Shown here piece after piece: positions 13,236-23,913 of a stretch of 64,000 bases of DNA. Origin of the DNA: Ricinus communis (lineage: Eukaryota; Streptophyta; Magnoliopsida; Malpighiales; Euphorbiaceae); assembly GCF_019578655.1 (NCBI RefSeq), contig NC_063260.1, positions 14,572,001 through 14,636,000 of the forward strand, read 5' to 3'. Made by a program: the position numbers and the translations under genes. The notes beneath the pieces are model-generated. The model saw nothing but the letters and a program-made list of their open reading frames with translations, searched no databases and was not told where the DNA came from. Positions within the stretch are counted from its first letter, which is position 1. The number at the start of each line of letters is the position of its first letter.

Positions 13236-13730
13236 GATGATTCCAACTTTCGATCCGATCCCCAATCATCTTGAGACATTTACGAACAATCTCGACCGTC
13301 AATTTTCAAACGGAGTTTGATCGCCACGAAACCGGTGCCATTGGAAAGCTTGAGCTGAGGAGAGCCCAAATATGCCCTCCGATCATCCATCCCTCTCCGG
13401 AACTCACCGGAAAAGCTTGAAATTACAACTGCCCATATTATTTTCACCTCGCCGGATCTTGCAATTATGGCAGCCTCAAGGGGTGGCGATGGGCAAAAAA
13501 AAGTCCAGAAGTTGTTGATCATTTTGAGCCTAAGAACGCGGCAAATGGTCGCCAGAAACGCCAAGAACGGTGCCGGAAAGCCGGTGCCGCTTCCTCGCAT
13601 TTTCTGTCGCTCCTCGCCGCCTGCAACTGCTGCCGCCACTAACGCTGCACTTGTCGATGTCCGCAGCACCTCCAACCGCCGCCACCTCGCTCGGGCGAGC
13701 CTCCTATGCTGCCGCCATCGTTGGCTGACG

Positions 13731-13812
13731 CTTCCTCCTCTTCTTTTTCTTCTTCTTCTTCTTCTTCTTCTCTTTCTTTTCTTTCTTTTCTTTTCTTTTC
13801 TTTCCTTCCTTA
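13731..13812 (+). repeat. Pyrimidine tract (TTC/TTTC repeats)
   Basis: Nearly pure C/T on the plus strand, first TTC-type and then CTTTT-type units, inside element 3. The same position in elements 1 and 2 is a shorter CT-rich run. Confidence 0.85.
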
Positions 13813-14566
13813 TTGATATTTGGTCTCTGAACTTTTTTTCTTTACCATTTAATCCCTCAACTTTTAATTACTAACAATTTCGCCCTGCAAAATTTCTGAT
13901 TAACCCTTTAACTTTTGTTTAGGCTTTCAATTAAACCCCCTAACTATTTAATTTTGGTCAAATTAGAATTATTGAAAATATGGAGTTACTTATTTATCCT
14001 TGCTTTTAAAAGTAAAATTACCAAAATTCTCTTACCGACATATTTAATTATAAAAATATTAATCATATAAATTTTCATTTAAAACCCCAATTTAAAATAA
14101 TTACATTTTAATCCTTATTCCAAAATTAATTGCCAATTTAATCCTAACACTTAATTAACTTAATTAATCAATTTACTAACTATTTTCCAATTAAATCAAC
14201 ACCATTAGCTAATTAAAATTCATCATTCCTAAATAAATCTTTTATAAAATATTATTTACTAATTCTTTCATAACTCTCAAATATAGAATTTTAATTCATA
14301 TATTTATATTGGGGGAAAATTAAGTGACCAAAAAATATAATTTAATTTTTCAAGAAATTTACTTAATTAATTTCTTGAAAATCAAACTAATTAGATATAG
14401 AAAAAATAACTCTCTTATTCTTTTTTATCTAGCATTGAAATTCTATTTTAAATCATCCCAATTAAACTAATTAAAAATAAAGTAATATTAATTTAAATAA
14501 AAACTCATTATTAATTATTATTAATATTATTATTATTATTAAAAATAAAAATTTCTGGGTATTACA

Positions 14567-14680
14567 ATATTGACATTAAAGCAATGAGGGTGTTGTGTTC
14601 ACTTAGTGTTTGACAAAATATTGAAAAGAAAATATTGTCATTAGAGCAATAGGAAAAGCTTGTATGTTCTTTTAGGCAAA
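14567..14680 (+). repeat. Host tandem duplication, unit 1, right part
   Basis: Continues unit 1 after element 3 (ATATTGACATTAAAGCAATG onward). It matches about 15015-15130 in unit 2. Together with 4994-5315 and the four bases at 11079-11082 it rebuilds one complete unit. Confidence 0.85.
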
Positions 14681-14691
14681 TAATCCAAACA

Positions 14692-15130
14692 CTAAGTGTT
14701 GGTGATTATCCTCAAATGGTAGTGTTGAGTTGAAGGGGTAATGCTGATGGGAATAGAGAATAAGAAGTAATTTTTTGTTGTTAAACTCACTATTAATTTG
14801 TCTCTTAATTATAATGTAGTGTTTATATTTAATTTATGTTATGGCTAATTATGTGTCAATGATGGCTTAAATTTTGTATTGTTATTTGATGAATAGAATA
14901 TGATGAATTTATATAGTAAAATATTAAGTTGATATGATTATGCTTATTGATGATCACATGACTAAATGTGGTGTTGTGTTTACTTTGTGTTTTATAAAAC
15001 ACTTGAAAAAAAAGTATTGACATTAAAGCAATGGGGATGTTATGTTCACTTAGTGTTTGACAAAATATTGAAAGGAAAATATTGCCATTAGAGCAATGGA
15101 AAAAGCTTGTATTTTCTTATACAAGGCAAA
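14692..15130 (+). repeat. Host tandem duplication, unit 2 (empty-site copy)
   Basis: An uninterrupted copy of about 440 bp of the sequence that flanks the LTR cluster. Around 15005-15025 it reads CTTGAAAAAAAAGTATTGAC, where unit 1 carries both insertions. It is therefore a paralogous empty target site, which confirms both element boundaries. No gene is seen in it. Confidence 0.85.
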
Positions 15131-15530
15131 TATATGCAATGAGTGATCCAAAAAGAAACAACAAAATATAAGACATGAATTAGGTAATATTACAAAAGAG
15201 AGGAGCATATGTTAATAACAAACACAATATTGACTCATCTTTGTCAATCAATACATTGCATTTCATAAATGAGTTGGACAAAATAAAATAAATATTAGCA
15301 TAGAAAAGGTTAAGGTATCCCAATTTATCCACAACTAGTACTAAACTAAAAGTATATCATTTAGAACAACTTAACAAATACACACTATTATAAATTGTGC
15401 AAAAATAGATAGAAATTGGAACACAAATGGTACCACAATAAACACTAGAAATTTTCTTCAATTTGGTCGCTTAGTAATTTATTTTCTTTATATAAATCCT
15501 TAAGTGGTGAGGTATTAGAAGAAATCTCAT

Positions 15531-16096
15531 TTAAACAGTTTTTAATTCCAAATTTGAGGAAGTGATATTTGAAACTTGTTTTTTTAAATCTTCAAAATTA
15601 TTTTCAAGTTTCAAACATTTTTCTTTATAAAATTTGATTTTAGAATAATATTTTTTGGATTTTAGAGTTATGGCTTCTAACAGCTCATCATCAATCATAT
15701 GCATATTATAACCACAACCATCATCACAAGTATAAGATGAAGAACATATCTCATTGAAGTCATCCTCTAAGGCCATGAAGCAAATGCTGACAACCTCTAA
15801 TTCATCTTCCTCACTTGAGGAGCTATCATCCCAAGTTGCCTTAAATGCAGTTCCTTTTCTCATTCTTCTTGTTCTTACTTTTGTAGCATTCAGCCTTGAA
15901 TTGCTTGCCATATCCAAAAAAATTATATCCATACTTGCACTTGAAGCATACTTTTTTAGGGATTTTTATCTCTTTTTTTATTCTTGATTATATCTATGAT
16001 TGTCCTTGAAAGTATAGTCAAGTCTTCATCTTCACTTTCACATGATTCACTAGAACTTTCATTTTCTAGTTGGCTTTTTATGACACTTTTAAAAGC
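15531..16096 (-). pseudogene. Copia-type gag remnant, zinc-knuckle and C-terminal part
   Basis: The minus strand encodes the part of a plant copia (UBN2-type) gag that follows the split. It begins LAFKSVIKSQLENESSSE, then an acidic serine-rich linker, then a decayed CCHC knuckle (CKYGY...), then FKATWDDSSSSEEDE, CFMALE and a lysine-rich probable coiled coil (LKSKKYYSKIKFYKEKCLKL). Stops and frame changes interrupt it. The codons at the split join those of 18609 onward across the inserted LTR (KLL | AFKS). It is truncated towards 15.5 kb, with no protease, integrase or reverse transcriptase visible. Acidic Ser/Glu linkers after the knuckle are typical of this gag family. Confidence 0.7.
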
Positions 16097-16101
16097 TAGT
16101 G

Positions 16102-18603
16102 TGTAGGTGGCAGTTTCTGGCGCGCACCTAAGTGTCTCTAGCGACTACAGCACTGCAAGGCTTTTTAACCTAATCGGGAACATGCTTACTAGTCAAAAAG
16201 ATTAGCGCGGAGAAAGAGAGTCGCCACTTGTGTAATTCTCTAGAATACTTTTACTAATTGAGTGACGTACTAGATTTCATAAGGAAGCTTCGCTGCATCT
16301 AGAGATATATATAGAAGCCAACTTCCTTATTTATGTATCATTAGTTTCAATTTTATTATTTAATGACATAATCCCTATAAATGCAATATAATATTTCTAC
16401 ACATCATGCATTACATGTAAGGTCTACCTAAGTCTAGCCCATTTTAGTTTTAGTCTAATTCCCCTATTTATGGTGTTAGTCTAAATTTAATACTCAATTA
16501 TGTACAAAGAGGTTCACCTAGCCCAATTACCAATTATGCTTTAGTTATCAAGTATTTATCCTAGTTTGGCTACATTTTACATGCTAATGCCCGATTCAGT
16601 TTTCTTAATATAAATTGGTTAATTCATTGATTATAATGGAAAAGGCCACCTAAGTCTGAAAGGATTTTATAGGCCAGGCCCAGCTTGCCATCTTTTTAAA
16701 CCTAATAGTCTACTGGTTACATGCAAAATTTCAATTACAAGCCCTAGGTCTAGATACTTGTCCTTTAATTCTCAATCACATATGTAAGCATTTGATCATC
16801 AAATTATATAAACGTAAGTAGAAATAAAGCAAAATTGGAGAAAGTAATAAAAAAACTAAATTATTACAACCCTCCTACAACTAATTAACTTGAAAATAAC
16901 TAAAAATAGGATAAAATAGCTAAAAATGGCAAAAATCCTTGAAATCAGAAAAAACATGCGATTAATTAGACGAACAACCGATTGGCTGCATCACAAAGCC
17001 GATCAACTCTACATCGACTGTTCATAGAGCCAGTCGACTGTAAAGTTCTATCTTAGGCAGATTTGATAGTTTTAATGGTCCAATTCCCAAATATGCGAGA
17101 TACATGCATGAAAAACACGTAAAAATAATTAGATTACGTACAAAACATCAAATAATACATGAATAAAGCTATTTTTAAGACAAGGTAAATCAAATTGAAG
17201 AAAAAGAAAACTCATAGTAAATAAACATAACAGTTTTCTAAAAGCATGAACATTAGGCTAATCATATGAAATTAATAAAACTTAGATCTAACCATGTAAA
17301 CACATGTGAATTATCATAAAAAAAACTTAACATGTTAATCTATTCATTTATAGTATAGGATTATCATATTTTAAACCTAAAAACACATAAGTCATTATGT
17401 TCAAAATCCAAGAATATAGAAGTTATTAGATTCAAAATCCAAGAACATAAAATTATCAGATTTAAAACCTAAAAAATAAAAAATTATCATATTCAAAATC
17501 CAAGAACATAGAAGTTATCAAATTAAAAATCTAAGAATAGAGAAGTTATAAATTCAAAACTCAAGGACATAAACGCTATTAGATTCCAAACCCAAGAGCA
17601 CAGAAGTTATTAGATTCAAAACCTAGGAAATATGCATATCATAGAAACATGCAAATCATGCTAAAACCTAATTCTAACACATATAACATTAAAAATAACA
17701 ATCATTGAAAGAAACTACAAAATCCTAGCATGTTTTTAATAATAGAAAGATAAAAATAATAATAAAGAAACTAAAAAAGAAGAGAAGAATGATGATATGG
17801 ATGCTTTAAAATTCTTAGGTTGTTACCGTATTGTGCAAATCCTCGAGCCTTAAGTGATGAGGAGGAGGTTGAATTGAAAATAGAATAGAAATCTAGAGTG
17901 TTTAAAGGTTTTTTTTTTTTTTTGATTTTTAAGAGTGTATAAGTTGCTGAAAACTTACCGTTGTTCTGTTAAAAATTGCCAACCCTTAAGCTCGGGGCAT
18001 CCTATTCTATTTATAGGGAAACGTTTAGAAAATCCTAAGAGTGTTTGATATATGTTCTCAACTTTTAATGAATCTCCATAATTAAAATATTTAATTTTTG
18101 GACTTATCATGAACATTTATTGATAAATATTGAATAAATTATGAAAAATTATTAAAAATTCAAATATTTATTAATAAATTCTGAAAGATGTATTTTTACT
18201 AATTTGGCATTTTAAATCGAGAAATTGTACAAAACGACGTCAAATTTCAGTTTCGAGACCAATCGGGACTGTCTAGAGCTAATCGACTCTATATAAAGTT
18301 GACCAGCTCTATGCTGAGCTGATCGGTTTTGGGTATAACCGGTGGGCTTAGGGGCTAAAAAGTTTTCAGCTTTTTTAAGTTTTAGTCCCTGAACTTTTAA
18401 AATTTGCAATTTCACTTTCGAACTTAATTTTTTTATCAATTTAGTCCATATTGATTTCAGAAAACATTTTTGGTTCAATTATTCGCAATCCTAATTGAGA
18501 TTCAACCATCCTCGACCTCTTGAGACTCGAGAAAGTAACAACTTCCATCATCGAATTTTCCATAATTCTCTTAATATCTAGATCGAGAAATTAAGTGTTG
18601 ATA
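16102..18603 (-). mobile_element. Tat/Ogre-like solo LTR (copy 1) inside copia gag
   Basis: On the minus strand it runs from TATCAACAC (18603) to CCACCTACA (16102), 2502 bp. It is flanked by TAGTA (18604-18608) and TAGTG (16097-16101), a 5-bp duplication with one mismatch. It is clearly homologous to 51036-53237 and, in inverse orientation, to 28375-30544. Near its 3' end is the family's conserved block with AAGGCTTTTTAACCTAATC and AACTTCCTTATTTATG (plus-strand reading). Short GAGCTGATCGG-like motifs recur at about 16970-17045 and 18240-18330. It contains no coding domain. Family assignment rests on copy 2, which is followed by a primer-binding site and gag. Confidence 0.8.
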
Positions 18604-18608
18604 TAGTA

Positions 18609-19290
18609 ATTTCCTCCTATCTTTTTCCTTGTCTTTCTCTAGCTCTTCTTTTCTTTCCACAACCATCTCATGAGTGAGAAGCTTTTCTATGAGCACAGAT
18701 GTGGGGATCTTAAAATCTTCATTAGCTTCCTCAATACCAACCACTCTAGATCCATACTTTTTTAATGGCAAGGATCTAAGTATTTTGTTATCACCAAGTC
18801 ATAGTATTTTTCAACCTTCCTTATGTTGTTGGTAATAGTAAGAAGTTTATTTTTCATTTTGGTGGTGCTCTTATATGGCTTTATTTTGAAAAGCTCATTT
18901 CTATTATGACCAATTGGACCTTCTTTGATTTGACTTATATGGTTCCTTCATGGAAATTCTTTAGAGTCTTTCAAATACTATATGCACAAGGGCTTTGTTG
19001 GATTGTACTACACTTTTCTCTTGACAAAGATCTAAGAAGGATGGCCATAGCTCTTTTATTTTTCTCATTTGTTCTTCTATGTGCCTCTGCCCACTCTTCT
19101 ATTGGAAGAGGTACTTAAACACCATCCTTTTCTTTGGTTGGAGGCTTCTATTCCTTCAACACATTATCCCACACATCTATAAGGTCACTATCCAAGTAGA
19201 CCTCCATTGTATGCTTCTAATATGGATAATTAAATCTATCAAAGAACGATTTTAAATGATGCATACATTCCGCATTTAAGCTTGATTTTG
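18609..19290 (-). pseudogene. Copia-type gag remnant, N-terminal UBN2 part
   Basis: Minus-strand translation gives a decayed UBN2 gag. In order it shows FNYPYxKHTMEVYLDS, DVWDNV, PPTKEKDGV, EEWAEAHRRTNEKNKRAMAILLRSLS, HEGTIxVKSKKVQL and then SLPLKKYGSRVVGIEEANED...LIEKLLTHEM...KEELEKDKEKDRRKLL. These are the standard blocks of plant copia gag, with x marking in-frame stops. It is cut at KLL by the solo LTR at 16102-18603 and continues at 16096. It lies just downstream of the primer-binding site, as expected for gag. Confidence 0.75.
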
Positions 19291-19293
19291 AGT

Positions 19294-19310
19294 ACTAAGC
19301 TTCGGTACCA
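19294..19310 (-). other. Probable primer-binding site (initiator tRNA-Met type)
   Basis: The minus strand reads TGGTACCGAAGCTTAGT, close to the usual copia primer-binding site TGGTATCAGAGC. It lies six bases inside the LTR end and just upstream of gag. Confidence 0.6.
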
Positions 19311-19315
19311 CTTAT

Positions 19316-20422
19316 TGTCTCTTGCTACACCAACAAGGGTCTTGAATTGGTGTTCAGAATGAATAATTAAGTATTTATCAAATGAGAAGATTGACATAAA
19401 GATTTGTAATGTTTCACGTATTAATCAACCTACACCCACTCTCTAATCTCTAATTGGAGATCCCATTAATAATAATCCTTTTACGAGTGCAAGATCAAAC
19501 CCAAACAGTCTAAGCTCACACTTAAACTTATACACTAGTAGTTTTTCTAAGCTCATTTTCAAAAGTTAGGGTTAGGCTCATATCAAACCTTATAAGAGTT
19601 CTTTTACGTAGGCTAACTCTAAATCCTTTTAGCTAACACTCAAACCTTTACAATAGCTTTTATCTCACTAGGCTAACTCTCAAATCCGACTAAGCATTTA
19701 AACCTTACACTCAAACTGTTATAATAACCTATTATAAAGATAAATTGATTACCTTGAGGTGAGAAATAGAGATTAATTATGTGAGGTTGTTCATCAACAT
19801 TAAATAGTCTTTGAAAGTGGCATTTCTGACCTTAAACTACTAAAGAACTATTATTCACATTCTCTCAATTTTCTTGTCTTCTAGCTCTAAATAGTGCATT
19901 AAATGCACTATCAAAGTTGTCACGGTTGTAACTTGAGAGTAATAGTCGCGCTTATAGAATAGTAGTCGCAATTCTTAAAGGTACGATGGCTCTTTTCCAT
20001 ACGGCGATCTTTCATGATCTTCATAATTATGCTTGTTGGAGGTTTCCTAATAGCTATAAATGTCGCAGTTGCGAGTATGGTATATCGGTCATGATTTTAC
20101 ACAATCCTAAAGAGCTTCATTATTACTAATGTTACAGTCACGATAAGGGTCGCGAATCTCTCTATAATAAAAATGAAGTCTTTTCCGATAGTGATCTCCT
20201 GGTAGTGGTCACTATTATCTCCATATCAGTGGCTATACGATTTTTTGAGTTTTGCAATCACAATTTAGATGGAAGCATTGATTTTCTAAATCTGGCAACT
20301 CTAATGAAGAGAACTTAAAATCCTATAAAATAAATATTTAGAAAGATCATTAGTATTACTCAATTTGATTGTCAAGGCAAAAAACTAGGATTTTTAAGTT
20401 CATGAAATAACTTAGGCTAACA
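19316..20422 (-). mobile_element. 5' LTR of truncated copia retrotransposon
   Basis: The minus strand starts TGTTAGCCTAAG (20422) and ends AGCAAGAGACA (19316), giving TG...CA ends and a length of about 1.1 kb. It is followed by the primer-binding site and gag in the right order. A cluster of GTCGCG/TCGCAGTTGCGA-like short motifs lies at about 19940-20170. No 3' LTR was found in the window, so the element is truncated and no target duplication can be checked. Confidence 0.65.
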
Positions 20423-22545
20423 CACCTTTTAAAACACTTTTGTCTTCATTCACTTTTCTTTTCTTAAAATCATTGGATATCCGCTCAGCTATATCATTTA
20501 CTTGACTTATTATTTCTGGCTCTTTTTTTTTTCTCACCTCTGTTCTACCACTAATAGACCATCTTTATTCAACTTTGGATCTCTCTGTAGAGCCACATTA
20601 GATGTTAAGTCACATATATTGTCACTATTTTGTTTATTTTCAAATATCTTCCTTTAACCGGTCCTTCATGTGCTTATGCTCAGTATATACTTCAATTTCA
20701 CTAAGCTTTTTAACCATGTTAACCATGTCTACAACTGACTTGTCACAATTTTAACCCACGTGTTAAAAATTTACCATGTGTCCTAAATGTAACATTTTTT
20801 ACCTTCTTGTAACCCATTAACTCATTTACAAATATTTTAAATCCTAAAAAAGGTGTCAACATCTATATTTGTTTCATACATATCATCCTCAATATAAATC
20901 TTTTGTTCATCCCTAAATCACTTAAAAAATGCCACCACAATATAATGAATAAAGTGCTAGTTACAATAAAAAATTAAAACATACAAATTAACTTTAGAAA
21001 ATGACAACTGATGGGAAAAGAAAAATACAAAAAAAGTCTCTAAAAACGACTCTATTTGTATAAAACAACACTTCTGCATTCAAACACAATGAATGAGTTA
21101 ATTAATTTGACCATAACCAACACTATTGTATAGTAAAATATGTGTAATCAATGAAGCATTAAGAACAAGAAAGTACCTTTACATTCTCACACATGCTTTA
21201 TAATCCATTCGATTTGGTATTTATTTGGACTATCTTTTATCAAATTTTTGAATGTCAACCTTTATCTCCTAATACATAATTTTTAAAGAAAGTGATAAAA
21301 GTAAATCTCTAATTTTTTTTTCTTTTTGCATAATTTACACCATATATGTATATATTTTTAGGGGTATTATATAATTTTGCATATATTTTTTTTTACCTAA
21401 GATAATAATTTTTAATATAAACTTTCATATCAAAATTTCTAATAAGTGATATGTGATTCAAATTTACTAGTTATTTTTTACAAGTTGACATACTTAATGA
21501 TTATTTTTAAAAACATGGATATAACAATTAAATTTTAAAAAATTTAAACACCAATTATATAATTATCTTATAAAATTTTATCTAAAATCAATTATAAAAA
21601 TTTTTACAATACAAAAGAACTTTTAAAGATATAATGGAATTTCTGCGACTGTAGATGAAATAATAATTGTTAAATTGGTGGCAATTTACCAATTTAAATT
21701 TCCTTTCACTTAGCAAGAACCAAACCTGACACTGAGGGCAGTGCACACAAGTAATTTTCGCCATTAGGATTGATAAGAAGAAGAAAATGACGTCAAAGAT
21801 GAATAATCAAAGCGTTCAAATTTGATCATTTTAGTAATTACTTTTTCTTTTTGAATATATTTTTGAAAAAATTTCGGTAAACAACCCTATAATTTAATAT
21901 ATTTTTATTTTAAAATTTATGATTTTTTTTATCACTTACTGTGAATATGAATGTTAGCAAATAATGGTCAAATTGCATAATATTGTTAGCAAGTGCTGAT
22001 GTTGTAGTTGGAAGAACAATGGCTATTGCATATCATATTAAAATCTCTTAATAGTATTATGCAATTTGACTATTTTTTACTAATATTTATATTAATAAGG
22101 TACTAAAATAAAAATAAATAAATAATAAATTCTAAAATAAAAATAAGTTAAAGTACAAAATAGTTTAAAGAAGTATTCTTTAAATCTTTCTAGTAGCCAC
22201 TTCAATACCTCTGCTTAAAGAGAAAAAAAATGTTTAAGAGAATGTTATATATTACCAATATTTTTTATTTTTATATTGTATGATTGACACATATTTAATT
22301 ATTTAAAATTAAATAAATATAATGTTAATTGATTCATGCCATTAAACAAACTTTGGAAAGAATTAAAAAAAAAAAAAAAAAAAAGAGCTTTCTAATATGG
22401 AACTTAACGGTAGTTTGGGTATTTGGTTACATTTAAAAAGACACACAAAAAGTCACTTGTCTCTCACAATTTCAAATTTTCTTGCACTTTCTTTCATTTT
22501 CCCACATTTTCTCATCAGGGAAATATTAGCACCTCAATCTCTGAA
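20423..22545. other. Intergenic sequence and upstream region of the FHA gene
   Basis: Mostly AT-rich. The section at 20430-20760 is less AT-rich but shows no family resemblance and may be older repeat. A 20-base poly-A run lies at 22365-22384. No TATA box can be assigned with confidence. Confidence 0.5.
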
Positions 22546-23913
22546 ATGGAACATCAATCTCTAAAACTAGAAATCCTGCAGGGCCCAAGAAAAGGCGAAA
22601 TCTTTGAATTCCCTTCAAAATCCACTGTCAAAATCGGCCGAGTAGTCCGAGGCAACAATCTTACAATTAAGGACGACGGCATCTCGTCAAAACACCTAGT
22701 AATCGGACCCGAATCTCCATCTTCGGGTAAATGTATAGTCCAAGACTTGGATTCTTCAAATGGTACCACTCTCAATTCCTCAACTCTCCCTCCTTTCACA
22801 TCCTTCGTCCTCCACGACGGCGACACCCTGAAACTCGGCGGGGAGACTTCGATACTGGTTCAGTTTCAAGAATCTGAGGAGCCGTCTCAGCTGAGGCGCT
22901 ATCCGAAGAGAAAAGTCAAAGAATCGGTGATTAGAGCAACTGATGAGGAGACAGAGAATAAAGTTAGAAGAGGGAGGCCGAGAAAAGCTAAGGTTTCGGA
23001 TGATAAAGAATTGGAGGATGTGGAGAAATTCAATGTAAGGGTTACACGAAATAGAAAAAATGAGGATAGAAAAGATTCAGAACCAATTGTGGTAATTAAC
23101 ATTGAAGAGGAGGAGGAGAGGGAATCCGAGCAACAGAATGTTATTATGGAGAAACAACCGAGAAGAGGTAGGCCGGTAAAAGCTAGGGTTTCAGAGGATA
23201 AGCAATTAGAAAATGTGGGCCCCAAGGGGGAGGATTTGGAGAGGAAGAAGGTAAATTCTAGGGTTACAAGAAAGAGAAAGAACAATGATTGTGCTTTGGC
23301 GAATTTGGATGGTAAAATGTTGAGTAGGGGGAGGGGAAGTAGAAAGAATATACAGGAAGTGCCAGTGGAGAATCTGGATTTAGGATTGAATTCAAGAGAA
23401 GATGTGAAAGAACAGATCAGTGAAGCCGATAATAGCGGAGATCAGGAGGAGGAGAAGAAAGAGGGGTTGGATTTGAGAGAAGAGTTGAACAAACAGGTTA
23501 GTGAAGTTAGCATTAGTGGAGATGAGGAGGAGGAAAAGAAAGAGGGGTTGGATGCAGAAATAGAGTGTGAAGGTGTTGGAATTGGGATTGTCAAAGAAAG
23601 TGTGGACTTTGGCTGGGATTTGAATGAAGTTGGTATTAGCAGAGATGAGGAAAAGGAACGTGAAAATGGGAGTAGAATCAAAGAGAGTAATGGTAAGGTA
23701 CAAGTTAGTGAGAGTGAAAATTTGGGGAAAGAGAAGGTAAGAGTGGATATGAAGAGGATAACTTTAGGACAGTGGTTTGATCATATGGAGTATTCACATA
23801 AGCAGACAAGTCAGGCTATTGAGGAGATTATTCAAGGAATGAGAATGAAAGCAGTGCAAGTTAAAAAACACATAATTGAGCAGAAGAAAGCTAAGGCTAT
23901 GGCTATTGGTTAG
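22546..23913 (+). CDS. FHA domain-containing protein with AT-hook-like motifs
   Basis: A single-exon frame of 455 residues. I start at the ATG at 22546 because the upstream extension is low-complexity and the FHA fold begins at once (MEHQSLKLEILQGP). The FHA domain spans about residues 6-107, with the phosphothreonine-binding signature GR (31-32), SSKH (47-50) and SSNGT (70-74). After it come RRGRPRKAK (141-149) and RRGRPVKAR (206-214), both AT-hook-like, and RGRGSRK (261-267). A long acidic Glu/Lys-rich region follows, then a conserved-looking C-terminal helix (TLGQWFDHMEYSHKQTSQAI, 407 on). Known relatives are plant FHA proteins of the Arabidopsis At4g14490 type. A nuclear role reading phosphorylated partners on AT-rich DNA is inference. 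It is convergent with the V-ATPase gene. An additional 3' exon cannot be excluded. Confidence 0.88.
   Translation: MEHQSLKLEILQGPRKGEIFEFPSKSTVKIGRVVRGNNLTIKDDGISSKHLVIGPESPSSGKCIVQDLDSSNGTTLNSSTLPPFTSFVLHDGDTLKLGGETSILVQFQESEEPSQLRRYPKRKVKESVIRATDEETENKVRRGRPRKAKVSDDKELEDVEKFNVRVTRNRKNEDRKDSEPIVVINIEEEEERESEQQNVIMEKQPRRGRPVKARVSEDKQLENVGPKGEDLERKKVNSRVTRKRKNNDCALANLDGKMLSRGRGSRKNIQEVPVENLDLGLNSREDVKEQISEADNSGDQEEEKKEGLDLREELNKQVSEVSISGDEEEEKKEGLDAEIECEGVGIGIVKESVDFGWDLNEVGISRDEEKERENGSRIKESNGKVQVSESENLGKEKVRVDMKRITLGQWFDHMEYSHKQTSQAIEEIIQGMRMKAVQVKKHIIEQKKAKAMAIG

Larger units (their letters stand above)
11083..14566 (-). mobile_element. Solo-LTR-like element 3, diverged
   Basis: The minus strand begins TGTAATACCCAG (14566) and ends GATCGTGACA (11083). 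The length is 3484 bp, including a 543-bp internal duplication. The flanks are GTATT (11078-11082) and ATATT (14567-14571). The uninterrupted copy of the site at about 15015 reads GTATT, which supports a 5-bp target duplication with one change. It is visibly more diverged from elements 1 and 2 than they are from each other, so it is probably older or from another subfamily. No protein-coding domain was found. Confidence 0.8.

Noticed and set aside
13280..13874. 131- and 135-codon frames on opposite strands
   Set aside because: Overlapping antiparallel frames in the GC- and CT-rich part of element 3; the plus one ends in a pyrimidine-tract poly-Leu/Phe run.
23392..23703. Minus-strand frames antisense to the FHA gene
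   Set aside because: Shadow of a Glu/Lys-rich sense strand, which gives Phe/Ser/Leu-rich antisense frames.
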